From Favolaschia claudopus (taxonomy: Eukaryota > Basidiomycota > Agaricomycetes > Agaricales > Mycenaceae): a DNA stretch of 64,000 nt. The DNA is taken from contig JAWWNJ010000034.1 of assembly GCA_037176885.1 (NCBI GenBank), positions 1,736,001 through 1,800,000 of the forward strand, read 5' to 3'. Numbering within the stretch: position 1 is the stretch's first letter; the number at the start of each line of letters is the position of its first letter. Position numbers and translations under genes: made by a program. Positions 12,542 through 23,200 of this stretch are shown in pieces. The notes under the pieces are model-generated. The model worked only from the letters and a program-made list of their open reading frames with translations, did no database searches and was not told the DNA's origin.

Positions 12542-14295
12542 ACAGAACACTCAAATCACGTTTCATCCCAAATCGGTCGCTCTCTACAGCGCAAGGTCCC
12601 TACGCTACCTACGCCCACATCGATAACCTCTCCTCTGCTAGCTACCACTCCAAATTTCATCCTATATCCATCCAGATGTTCAATCATTACGTTTAGGGCA
12701 ATATGAGGGGAACGAGGCAATGCCGGTACTCCGTATAGAGTATTAACCTCGGCGCGTGGTGGAGCTGCGATGGAGGATCGGGAATGATTCTCAGATGCAG
12801 GCAAGCGCGAAAGAAAGATAGCCACTACACCTCGACGGCATCTGGCATGGGTATCGTTGCAAGACAAACTGAAGGGTCCTGTCGATCCGACTCGACGTCC
12901 GTTGACCAGCAGATCGGATCAAGGGGTGCAATTAGAGGCCTAGGTTCAGAGAGGAGCTGAAAGAACATCGAAGACACAGGAGTAGCTTGAAGAAGGGAGT
13001 TGGCCGCCTCTCAAAAGCTTGAAGGAAGATCGTTGAATATTTCCCGCCGTTGAACCTGGATACCAAAATTGATGTAAAGCACAAGCATATTGCCTATCGG
13101 TCTTTGAGCAGCTCGCATTCTTCGCAGGTATTCTGTGTTTTGAGCGGAACTGTATCACCAACGAGCGATTGAAAGTACTACCGCAAGGTACATCATCGAA
13201 GAAGATATGTGCTTGCACTTGTCAGAAAAACTGGAATTCCCGTAATTTGAGGGTCCTGCAGTAACCGCCAGGTCGGATAATTGTATCTGGAGCCGGAAAT
13301 GAAGGGAGGTTGGCAGACATTTATCAGCGGTATTGAAAACACTGGACACAGTCCACGTAAATTGTGAAGTAGACCATGGATTACCCAGCACATCACTTCC
13401 AAGTAGGGCAAGCAAAATGTCTTTCAAAGGTTTGGAAGTGAAATTGAAATGATCCAGGCGCGCCAGTCCTCTTCATATTTTGTGCGTGACCCGAAGGAAA
13501 GACTCGCCCACGCCTCCCCCAGTCTGACATTGCCAAATAGAGAAATACTTACCAAATGTAGTAATGTGCGGGAGGCCTAACGGTGGATGTACCTTACCGG
13601 TTGGCAGACCTTGCTGTGGTCACTCTCGTCGATTAGTATGTGGTTTGCTCTCGTTGATTTGGATGGTGTGCCGAGGGCACGGGTTCGAGCCCGTCGACAC
13701 TCTTTCATCTTTTCACACGCCAAAAATGTTTAATTTTTCTTTTGGTACACCGTACTTTTTCCCCAGCGAGTCCCTTGTTTCCTAATCTGAATAGGATGTG
13801 TTTGGCGCCTTTTCTTCTTCTCAATAATTCTACACAACATCACATCATCAAAACTACCACAGATATTGTTTGAAGCCAGTTTATCAAGCTCTTCTTGAGA
13901 AGCAAAATCAGCATTCGTTATAGCCATCCCAATCTGTCATCCTGACCTCAAGGAATGCCCCAGGGCTCCATTTGGAATAACTCAGTCTCCTCAAATGTCA
14001 AAACATTCGATGAAAGTACGAAAATTTCCTTTTTTGGACAGAAATGTTTTTCAGTGTGAAGGTGTGGACCAAATTGTTGCTCCACCATAGTAATATGCTT
14101 CCCAAGCGCCTTCAGTCCAAGCGACACGCCGTTTGAACTTGAAAAACGCGTCTAAGACGCGGTCAGACTGACAAACGTAAAGCCTGACACGTGGTGGGAA
14201 AGCGTGCCGTAATGTCAGACTGGGGGAGGCGAAGGGGGGTTGAAGGAAACAAGCAAAACGCGTCGGTGGCGGTGTCGATTGCGGCTGATGTTTGG
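12542..14295. other. Long spacer right of the PAK gene
   Basis: About 1.75 kb without a supported gene. The first 300 bp are the PAK promoter. Minus-strand open stretches at 13427-13155 and 13218-12946 are short, change frame and match nothing I recognise. Around 13626-13700 lies a tRNA-like sequence with a B-box (GGTTCGAGCCC), discussed among the rejected items. ACGCGT-containing strings recur near 14146 and 14263. Confidence 0.4.
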
Positions 14296-14542
14296 GCAAG
14301 GCGGGTCGCGGTCTTCTCGATCCGTGATGATACGAAGATACGATGTATACGGCCGACTACGCTTACAAAAGCTCAGGTAAATACAAGTAAATACCTCGTC
14401 GGTTCGAAAAAGTGGTGGTAAAATAAAAACAGTGCAACACTGTACGATCTGTTCGAAGAACAGTCCACGGTGTTGCAATCTGGGGCATGAGACTAAGACC
14501 CGTCTATCCCAGCACTGAGCAGACCTTTTCTCATCAAACACG

Positions 14543-15133
14543 TCAACTAGGCGCCTTTTTCCGATTGAAAATGCCCCGAAGTTTTGGAAGAGCAGCATCT
14601 GAATCCCGTGTACGACGCGGCGTTTGACGCAAGGGAACAGAAGGGGAGGTTGGGGTTGCCAACGGGGCACTGCTATACCCTGGCAGAGTTGGCGCGAAAT
14701 TTGCAGGTGAAGGGAGAGCACCGGAGTCCGACGGAGGCTGCGAAGAGCGGGGTGGAGCTACGTCGTCACCGATGACGTCGGGAGTGATAGCATCCGGCTC
14801 AGGAGGAGAAGGCGCAGCCGGCGTCGTTGAGCATAGTCCCGAGTCCTCCTCAGAGTACACGGGGAACAAGCTCGGAGGGGGCTGGGTGAGGACCTGCACA
14901 ATCTGGGAAATGTGGCGGCTCTGCTCGAGCATGGCAGCCGATAGTTCGTTGACATGCCTCCATAGCCCGATCAGCTCCTGCCAGAGCTGTGGCTGACTAG
15001 TGGCGGTCGAACGTCGTTTACGGGCAAGCCTGAACCTAGCGCAAGCTGCTTTGTGCGTCGGGTCCGGAAAGTGAGGGCGCCGTAGCGGGTGGTGACGAGA
15101 AGGACGGGGGGAAGATGATACGTCGGGGTCCAT
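14543..15133 (-). CDS. Hypothetical ORF inside the dispersed element
   Basis: A 196-codon ORF from the ATG at 15133. It is Pro/Ser-rich, with a Leu/Trp-containing stretch (LWQELIGLWRHVNELS) that could form an amphipathic helix, and a basic C-terminus. I recognise no family. It lies wholly inside the segment missing from the short copy of the same element, which would fit an element-borne gene, but no splice signals or flanking genes support it. It could be a chance ORF in GC-rich DNA. Confidence 0.3.
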   Translation of the reverse strand: MDPDVSSSPRPSRHHPLRRPHFPDPTHKAACARFRLARKRRSTATSQPQLWQELIGLWRHVNELSAAMLEQSRHISQIVQVLTQPPPSLFPVYSEEDSGLCSTTPAAPSPPEPDAITPDVIGDDVAPPRSSQPPSDSGALPSPANFAPTLPGYSSAPLATPTSPSVPLRQTPRRTRDSDAALPKLRGIFNRKKAPS

Positions 15134-15300
15134 GTCGGTAACGATGCCGACCAGGGGTTTCGGGCAACGAGGAGCCCAGCAAGGGAGGAGGAGGAGGGGG
15201 GTGTGTTGTCTACACCGACAGAGAGTCGATGTGTATGTCTCACCACAAGGGAGACCTCACCGTTATCCGGTGGTGGTGGTGGTAGAGGAACAGATCGTTT

Positions 15301-15485
15301 GAGAGAGAGGGCTGAGGATGAGAGAGGCTGATGAAGGCAGGGTCTTGTGTGGGTGTGTGGAAGGCTCGGCCGTTCCGGCCGACTCGACTTTGCGCATCTG
15401 GGCGTCAGGAAAGCCGAGTCGAAAGGAACGGCCGAGCCTGCACGCCAAGGCCACCAAAGGTCCGGAAAGGAGACCAAAAGCAGCC
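15301..15485 (+). repeat. 185-bp direct repeat, copy 1
   Basis: Identical to 15736-15920. It contains an imperfect hairpin: arms CTCGGCCGTTCC and GGAACGGCCGAG, with inner arms CGACTCG and CGAGTCG, around a loop of roughly 29 nt. Confidence 0.9.
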
Positions 15486-15529
15486 TAAGCGGAACTAAAA
15501 CAAATGGGAAACGGGAGGAGGGCGGGAGA

Positions 15530-15707
15530 AAACGCGTGTAGAAGCGAGAGAGGACGAGCGAGGTGCTCTGCAGCGTCGACGCGCTGGCAGGAGAGCGTAG
15601 CGATCAGAATCGTACCGATCTGATCATGCCGGCAGGATCGGCATCCCTTGACCGCCTTGCCTCTCACTAAGCCGGCTCGTGCCTCGCCTGTCTTAGCTCA
15701 CAGCAAG
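15530..15707 (+). repeat. 178-bp terminal direct repeat, left copy
   Basis: Identical by eye to 19941-20118. Within it, a TGTAG...CTCACA core (15537-15702) has LTR-like TG..CA ends. The flanks AAACGCG and GCAAG are shared by both copies, so no target-site duplication can be defined. Confidence 0.9.
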
Positions 15708-15735
15708 GCGGGTCGCGGTCTTCTCGATCCGTGAT

Positions 15736-15920
15736 GAGAGAGAGGGCTGAGGATGAGAGAGGCTGATGAAGGCAGGGTCTTGTGTGGGTGTGTGGAAGGC
15801 TCGGCCGTTCCGGCCGACTCGACTTTGCGCATCTGGGCGTCAGGAAAGCCGAGTCGAAAGGAACGGCCGAGCCTGCACGCCAAGGCCACCAAAGGTCCGG
15901 AAAGGAGACCAAAAGCAGCC
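15736..15920 (+). repeat. 185-bp direct repeat, copy 2
   Basis: Identical to 15301-15485, hairpin included. Here it follows directly on the 35-bp block that marks the left end of the long copy at 14296. Confidence 0.9.
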
Positions 15921-18880
15921 CAGCTGAGCGAAGCTCCAAGGGCCAAAGGCCCGCGCGAGGGCGACTGACGGCCCGAGACCCCACACAAGAGCGGAGAGAA
16001 GTTTGGAAGGGAAAGGTAGATTGAGAGGAGGGAGAGGTGAATGGGAGGAGGAAAAAAATGGATGATAATCCAAGAGTGAATGGAATTGAGAACACCGCGA
16101 TGCTGAGTGAGCGTGAAGAGCAGACCGATTCATGAGATGAGAGGGCAGTCAAGGTGACTCGAAAGGTCTTTGAAGACGATGAGGGAAAGGAAAGGATGAA
16201 GAATGCAAATGAATGAAATCGAGCGGTCAATAGTCAGACGAAGATGGTCCCAGACCGGAAGCGACCAAAAGGTCTGAAGTGAACGGGATAACCCATATGG
16301 AGCCCGAGGAAGATTGGGTTAAGTGCATGAGTGGCACTATGATGAAGTTGGCGATGAATCAGAACGAAATTGCATAGAACTGAGACGACCCCAATGGTGA
16401 GTCAGCGTACTAGACAACATACGAAGCCATGAGGCCGAGGCGAGGAGGGAGGAGTCGAGGAAACTAGGGAGAGGCGTCACGGTAAAAATCGGAAGATCAA
16501 ACGGAAATAAACAAAATCGAGTGGTTTTGACGCAGTGCCGATGTGACGGCGAGATTTTTCAAGCCAAAGTAAGGAGAGGAGGTGGAAAGAACAGAAACCC
16601 TGAGAGTAGTGGAACGACAGAGCTTAAGGGAGGCAAATGTTGGCATGATATGTGAAGGAAGACGAGAGTAAGAGGACAAAGGGACTCGAATATCAACTCT
16701 ATGGTTGTCAACAAGATCCCGGGGAAGACTCGACGGGCAGGGGACATGATCAAGAGATTGCAGAGGTATGATGAATGTGAGCATGAAGAAGAGGGAAAAT
16801 GTGATCTATCTCGCGATCCGTTAGAACTTAGAAGAGTGGCGTATGCAGCCCGCTCGAGAAACAGTGTGACTGTCGAAGTCGCGAAGCACAAGGGAAGGCT
16901 AAGGAGAATGCCAAAAAGGCATTGTAGCCTCCTCAGTCAAATGAGGCATGAAGATGACGAGAGGGCGTCGGGATGGGACGAATCAGTAAGGAGATTGACA
17001 ACGCAAATGAAATCGGGACTCCGATGAGAAAGATGGTAGACCGCCATGTGGCGTGAAAAATGCAGGTGAACCGGTGCAGCCTTGATGTTCATCTCGGCGC
17101 ATTGGCAGCGAAAGGACGCGCTTCGAGCGCTCGGAGCACATCTGGCTCGACATGATGGCAAAGGTGAGGATGCCGAAGAGGACGCCATCGAGGACGAAAA
17201 GACTCCGAAGGTATGTTTTCATCGACAGAGGAAGGGAAGAGGGTTGAGTTTTGGCACAGAGCAAGTCAGTCGGAATAAGGAACAAATATCAGAGGGAGAG
17301 TCTCGTGAAGACTGTTGAGTGAGGAAATCGGTGCGTTCAAGACAGCGAAGGAAGAGTAACAAGGTGTCCCGATGCCAGGGAGATGTGTGAGTACAGGGGA
17401 GGGCGTGATAGATTGATGATGAGGCAGCTTAGTCGCAACGGGAACACGATGGGAACAGAACATGCAAGCGGGCAATGAAAGAAGGAGCGCGCGGGGTATA
17501 AGATACGCGCGTCGACGGCGCTGGGACCAATATAACACCCCAGCGAATTGACGAGGATGTTGACTTGAGGGCGGGGCAAGGAGGAAGGATTCATTCATGC
17601 TCGGACACGAGGTAAAGCGCAGCTCGAATATGTCGCCGAGTGACGATGAGGGAGGCATAGGAATAGCCAGAATTCAAAGAGAAGTTCCATAGAACTCAGT
17701 AGGCATGCCGATTTTGAAAATCAGTCAGCGAAGGAAGGCTTCACCCAGAAGCGGTAAATCGCTCCCTATGAGAGACGTCATGGAGGCCATTAGGCAGTCC
17801 GAAGAAAGAGATGATGCGAGGCGAGGCGCGGAAAATTGCACTCAGGACAAAAGATTCGGCCAAACGGTAGGTGAGGCAAAGCCCATATATTTCATAGGCC
17901 TGTGCAGAAGAGGAAGAGGAGGATAAGCGCAAAGGAGCGACAAATATGACATGAGGAGAGTGCTGTAAGATGTGATTTCAGCGGTAGCAAAGAAGAATGC
18001 GAAAGTGCGGGGGGTGATGATGGAGCGTGACGTAGTGCAGTAGTAGAAGAAACTGTGCAGCCTAGTGAGAAGCCATGAGGGAGCGCTGAAGGTAGCATAG
18101 GATAGTCATAATACGAAAGGCGAGGAGTGATGTGAAGTGGACGATGGAATGGCAGAATAAGATAGCACTGGAGGCGAGAGGAGAGGAAACACCGCTGCAT
18201 GAGATCTCAGTGACGGTGCAGTAGGCGTGAGAGGTAGGAGGAGGAGGTTACATATCCATGGATGAAGTCGGGATGAATGCTGCGGCCATAATTCCACCAG
18301 GGGGGCAAAGGTGAGAGGCGACTAGCGCTGTACATTTAGATGGAGCGTGCATCGTGGGGAAATCGATAGTGAGGGGCATCGGGGAAAGAAAAAGAGGAGG
18401 GGAACAGCGACGTACGCGGTGTAGCGCTTCCGGATGAGATGATGGAGGATAGGTCTCGGCAGAATGGAAGAGGCGCATAGGCAGCCAGGGTCGTAACAAC
18501 CTGGTTGAGACACTGATGACAGTCTAGGAAGAACGTGAGGAACGAGCAGAGAGGAATATATTGGCTACGCTGCCATACAGAAAATGTAAGGAGAGGGACT
18601 GAGGCACCAAATACAATATGTGATTGTGAGAGGTATCGTGACGTGCTATTCCACATGGAGAGGAGTGTGGGCATGTGTCGACAAGCCCTATGCGAGAGGA
18701 GGCGGCGACGTCCCGGATGAGCGCAAACCGTCGCACAATGAGAAAGCAGGATCAGACGACGGGTATGAGACACAGGACGAGGAGGCGCTGTCGCGCGGGG
18801 TGAGGAAAAAGGACATGGTGACAGGCATGAAAGCGCCGAACACGGGATGAGACGCAGGCTGTCCCGTGCGAGGAAAGGGA

Positions 18881-19270
18881 GGGCGCCGTCGCGCGAGGTG
18901 AGGAGGAGGATGCGCCGACACGCATAAGAAGCGCCGTACGCGAGAGGCACACCGTCGTGTGTGAAGATCAAGAGGGCGCCGTCGCGCGAGGTGAGGAGGA
19001 GGAGGATGCGCCGACACGCATAAGAAGCGCCGTACGCGAGAGGCACACCGTTGTGTGTGAAGATCAAGAGGGCGCCGTCGCGCGAGGTGAGGAAGAGGAC
19101 ATGACCAGCAGGCGTGAAAGCACTGCGCACGGGATGAGAGGCACGCCGTCGCGTGTGACGAAAAAGAGGGCCATCAGGCAGAGTGAAAAAGATGGTGCGC
19201 CGACATACACGAAAGTGGCGTGCACGGGAGAGAAGTGGAGGCAAAAGGGCGCCGTCGCGCAAGGTGAGGA
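18881..19270 (+). repeat. Minisatellite, about 93-96 bp per unit
   Basis: The string GGGCGCCGTCGCGCGAGGTG starts at 18881, 18974 and 19070 (periods 93 and 96). A diverged copy starts at 19247, and a weaker relative lies near 18786. Between these anchors the units share the GATGCGCCGACACGCATAAG block. The 402-codon minus-strand ORF across this region is made of the repeat and is not called as a gene. Confidence 0.8.
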
Positions 19271-19940
19271 AGAGGATATGCTGGCACGCGAAAGTGCCGT
19301 GTGCATCACACATTCGAGCGTCGGAGACGGGATGAGAGACACCCGTTGCATGAGAAAGAGGGCGCGCCGCGACATTCGAAGGCGCTGCGTGATGTAGGGA
19401 TAGTAAAAGAAACATTGACACGTGTGAGATGTCGTATAATAGGTGAGGCCCGGTGAGGGCCGAGAACGTTGTCTCACGAGGTGGAGGAGGCAGGGTGGGG
19501 CATTCGATTTGCGATGTAAGTGGCATCAGCTTTGTGAGGAACAAGGGAGCGGACGTAGGGCATGAGTCGGATGTTTGTCATATGGAGGACGGTGCAGTAA
19601 ATCACAAATGTGTTATGAAACGACACAGGCCGAAGAGGCGAGCAGGAGGTGCAAGGAGGTACTAGGGGCTGAAGCCGAAGTCGAAAAGCCAATGCGAAGA
19701 AATCTTGAAGATGGGAGATAGGCCGATCAGGAGCAGAGAGCCTGCGGGGCGTGTTGAGGGTCGCAAAGATGGAGAGTCGACGACAAGATGCATAGGGAGT
19801 TGCGGAGAACGACGATCCGGGATACGAAGAGCATCCAATCCGAAGCAAGACTTGATGCAGGAGCGTGCTTGAGCGACTGGGAATCAAGGAGATGGGTGAC
19901 TGGATGAAGGTGACGACGCCTCGAAAGTCGAAAGACGAAG

Positions 19941-20118
19941 AAACGCGTGTAGAAGCGAGAGAGGACGAGCGAGGTGCTCTGCAGCGTCGACGCGCTGGCA
20001 GGAGAGCGTAGCGATCAGAATCGTACCGATCTGATCATGCCGGCAGGATCGGCATCCCTTGACCGCCTTGCCTCTCACTAAGCCGGCTCGTGCCTCGCCT
20101 GTCTTAGCTCACAGCAAG
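19941..20118 (+). repeat. 178-bp terminal direct repeat, right copy
   Basis: Identical to 15530-15707. Downstream sequence runs unbroken into the 3' flank of tel1. Confidence 0.9.
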
Positions 20119-20259
20119 CACCTTGCAAGCACCTTCAAAAACAATGGTCTACTGTACTACAAGAAGAGAAAATTGATATTTAATACATGCATGCATATGT
20201 CTGTAAATACAATGATTGTTGTCAATGCAGGGTCGTCTCAGCTATTAATGTCACGAGAA

Positions 20260-23200
20260 TTAAAAAATTGCACCCCAGCCTTGAAACACATCTTTAGCAG
20301 GCGCAAAAACATCCAAAATAAAAGGCACACTCACCGTAAAAAATAGTCGCGAGCCGCATCGGATCTGTCGCCTCAGCGAGCAGCTCGTTGACCGTATACT
20401 CTACGCTCATCGACTTGTCCAACTTGCGCGCCACCCCCGTCAACGCCCGATCCGCCGCCTCATCCGCCGACCCACTAGCCATATCGATTCCGATCCCCGT
20501 CCCCCACGTGTTCAACTTCGTCCCCCCTGCCCCCGCCTCAGCGATATTCGCATCCTTCTGCACATTCTTCATCTTGAACTCGCTCGCCGTCCACGAATGC
20601 AGCGGATCATGCTTGAACACCTCCAGCACCGTCATGATCACCTCTGACCCTTCCCGCAGCACGCGCAGAGTCTCCTCCGCACAGCGCTGGAACACGCCCC
20701 CCGTCCCAGCCGGCCCCATCCCGTCCACGACATCCGATGTCATCCGGAAAGGCACCTGCTCCGGTACTTTCAGAAGCTTCCCCTGGTCGAATGCGATCCC
20801 CAGATCAATGTGCACCATCTCCCCCGTCTCGGCGTCTAGGAGGATGTTCGACTGGTGCCGGTCACCCAATCCCAGGACGTGCCCAACGATAGACGTCGTC
20901 GCCACGCTCCGAATGTAGTTCAGCCGCATAGCGAACCAAGCCATCGGGTTCTTGTGCTTCTCTGTGAAGAAGTGCCGCATCACCGGACGGAATTTCTTCT
21001 TGATCTCGAGATACTTTTGCAACAACTTTTCTGGCTCAAGGTTCTCGGTTTGTTGCGCCGTTCTGATTTTTTCCGAGGCAACTTTGTGGGTCATGTCGTT
21101 TTTGTTGTATCTGTCAATAAGTCAGGAATTGTAGGCATTGGAAGATGTAAAACAAGGCCGTACTTGTCATGTGCGGTTGGGACCCAGGAGTTCAAAGGCG
21201 TTGTGTTGATCACAAACTCCAATATACCGGCTTGAGAACCGAGAGGGATGATCATATAGCCTCGAACATGGAGCTTGCGTCTGCTTGTTTCCTTATCGCT
21301 CTGTAGAACGGTATTTACTAGAGTGAACACCTGCTCCATAACGGCATCCTGTCGAAGGTCGTCATTCCCCTCCCCTTTGAACTGTGATTTGCATAAGTAG
21401 GTACCAGGCCAGAAACAGTGAGAGCATATTCTTACCAGCTGTTTGTAACGCCCGCCATCCGAGCCTATACACATGCACACCTTGGGTAAATTAATGCCCC
21501 CTGAGGTGGTAAAGGTCGGCTCGTATTTATTGATGAAGACGCAGTTGTCGTATACGAGGGATGGATCGAGCGCCGGTGGATGAGTCAGCACAGGGACGTT
21601 GACGCTCACGAGTTTATGGATTGCCAGGCCAGGCGGAATCTCGGGCGGCTTCGGAGGCTGACCTTTAACTGTTTTTCTTCTGGGATCGAGTGCCGTGTTG
21701 ATGATCTTGAACTTGGCCCATTCGAGACATGCGCCAGCGACGCGCTCAACGTCCTTGATACGTTGCACACTCTTGGAGTCTGCGCGTAGACGATCGAAGA
21801 TTTCTGATGCAGCGGTACTCCGCGCGGCTGCCTGGAGTGATGGTGAGGGGGTATTGCCTAGGGTGGTCTGCCGACCGGATTGACGTCGTTCCTGTACCGG
21901 AGGGTCGTTGGGGAGCAAGGCGTATAGTTGATAGAGGCTGTGGAATGGATGGTCTTTGCACATCCGCAGTACGACACTCTGCAAAGTACTTTGATTCTTT
22001 ACCGGCTCTGGCGTCTTGGAAAGTCGTGCGACTAGTTGGTGCTACATATCGACATTTTTCAATGTTTTAATAAGAGAAGGGGAAAAAGTGACGTACAGCC
22101 AAGAAAACCAATTTCCGTGAAGGAACCCTGTCTAACGCCTCGCGAACCTTATCTTGGAATTTAGGATCGGCCTTGTCAAAGTTCTCGGACCACAGCGAAA
22201 CTAATCGAATAGCGCCGTCGCCGTCAAACGCGTCCGAAGCTTCGAGAGCTCGAGAGTACATTTCAATCGCGCGCGCGAGAAACGTCTCACCAGCTTTCAT
22301 GTGATTGTTGTACAAGTCTTGGTCGGTTTGCAACAACACCTTGGCCTCGCGAAGTCTCGGGTTTGTACTTACATCGCCTTGGGTTTTCCTATACTCCACT
22401 TCTGCTGTCTTGCGCTCCACGTAGACCTTCCATCTAAGAGCATCTGGTGAGTTCTTGATCGCCTTGTATTGATGTTCAGAAAATTTCGCATATTGATGGA
22501 AAACGCGGGCGTGGGAAGCCGAAAATGTTGTTACGCTTTTTGCCGCACCTTTCCCACGCAGACTATTGACCGACGATGTGGCAGGCTCGAAGTAGTTTTT
22601 CGCAATGTCGGTCGGGTTTTCTAAACGCGCTTCAGCAATCCAGGTGCCCTGTGAAGTATGGTTGGCCGGGAATCAACTGAACTAAACACACGTACCAGGC
22701 GAGCAAGAAGAACGGCCTTCTCCGCTGGAGGGAGATGTGTCAGGTCAAGACCCTTGAGGAACTCGACAGCTAGCTTCTCCTCCTTATGCAGTCGCAAAAC
22801 ACTAGCGAATTCGGCTGAGACATCTAGTGAAGGCGTGCGTTCCAGTTTCTGGGCTCGCACAACGGAGTTCAGCGCAATTTGGAACTGCTGGGCTTTCCTG
22901 GCTGCTTGTGATAGCTTGATGAGACATTGCTTCTCAACGTCGATAAGGCACTGGCAGAAAGGCGACACCATCTCTCCTATCTGCGAGCGTTCCTCTTTCC
23001 TCCGAGCCGACCGAACAAGCGATATTCGCGTGGCCATCACATTCTCGAAGTCAGAAAATCTGGATAATGGTAAGATGACGCCAGATTATTTAAGAAGAGC
23101 TTACTCGAATCCAGACCCCAAGTCGATATGTTCTTTCCAGTCAGTCAACGCGGATTGATGAGTAACGAGTCGGTTCTGGATGTCGGGAGTGAACCAGTGC

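Larger units (their letters stand above)
14296..15485. repeat. Dispersed element, long copy (ends shared with 15702-15920)
   Basis: The first 35 bp (14296-14330, GCAAGGCGGGTCGCGG...) and the last 185 bp (15301-15485) recur joined together at 15702-15920. The two loci therefore look like one element, with 970 bp present here and absent there. The deleted part holds the 196-codon ORF. The 185-bp blocks are identical by eye. Confidence 0.6.
15530..20118. mobile_element. Possible LARD/TRIM-like non-coding element bounded by 178-bp repeats
   Basis: Perfect 178-bp direct repeats enclose 4.23 kb without a convincing gene. The plus strand of the interior is strikingly purine-rich, and it carries the short copy of the dispersed element at its left end and a minisatellite near its right end. 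The TG..CA core of the repeats suggests LTRs of a large non-coding retrotransposon derivative. No primer-binding site, polypurine tract or target-site duplication was identified, so a segmental duplication is an alternative. Confidence 0.4.

Noticed and set aside
12946..13427. Two overlapping minus-strand ORFs of 90 codons
   Set aside because: They change frame without good splice sites and match no family I know; a relic cannot be excluded.
13626..13700. tRNA-like sequence (GTCGA/TCGAC acceptor pairs, TTAGTATGTGG D-arm-like, GGTTCGAGCCC B-box)
   Set aside because: Only five acceptor pairs form, the T-arm pairs well only with a 6-nt loop, the anticodon arm would have an 18-nt loop, and no anticodon can be assigned. 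A decayed tRNA or tRNA-derived fragment is possible, but not a called gene.
18336..19544. 402-codon ORF on the minus strand
   Set aside because: It is produced by the minisatellite whose clearest periods are multiples of three, has Arg/Ser/Leu-biased low complexity, and lies in purine-skewed non-coding DNA.
15537..20113. Confident LTR retrotransposon call for the 178-bp repeat pair
   Set aside because: TG..CA cores exist, but no target duplication, primer site or polypurine tract was found and flanking bases are shared by both copies.
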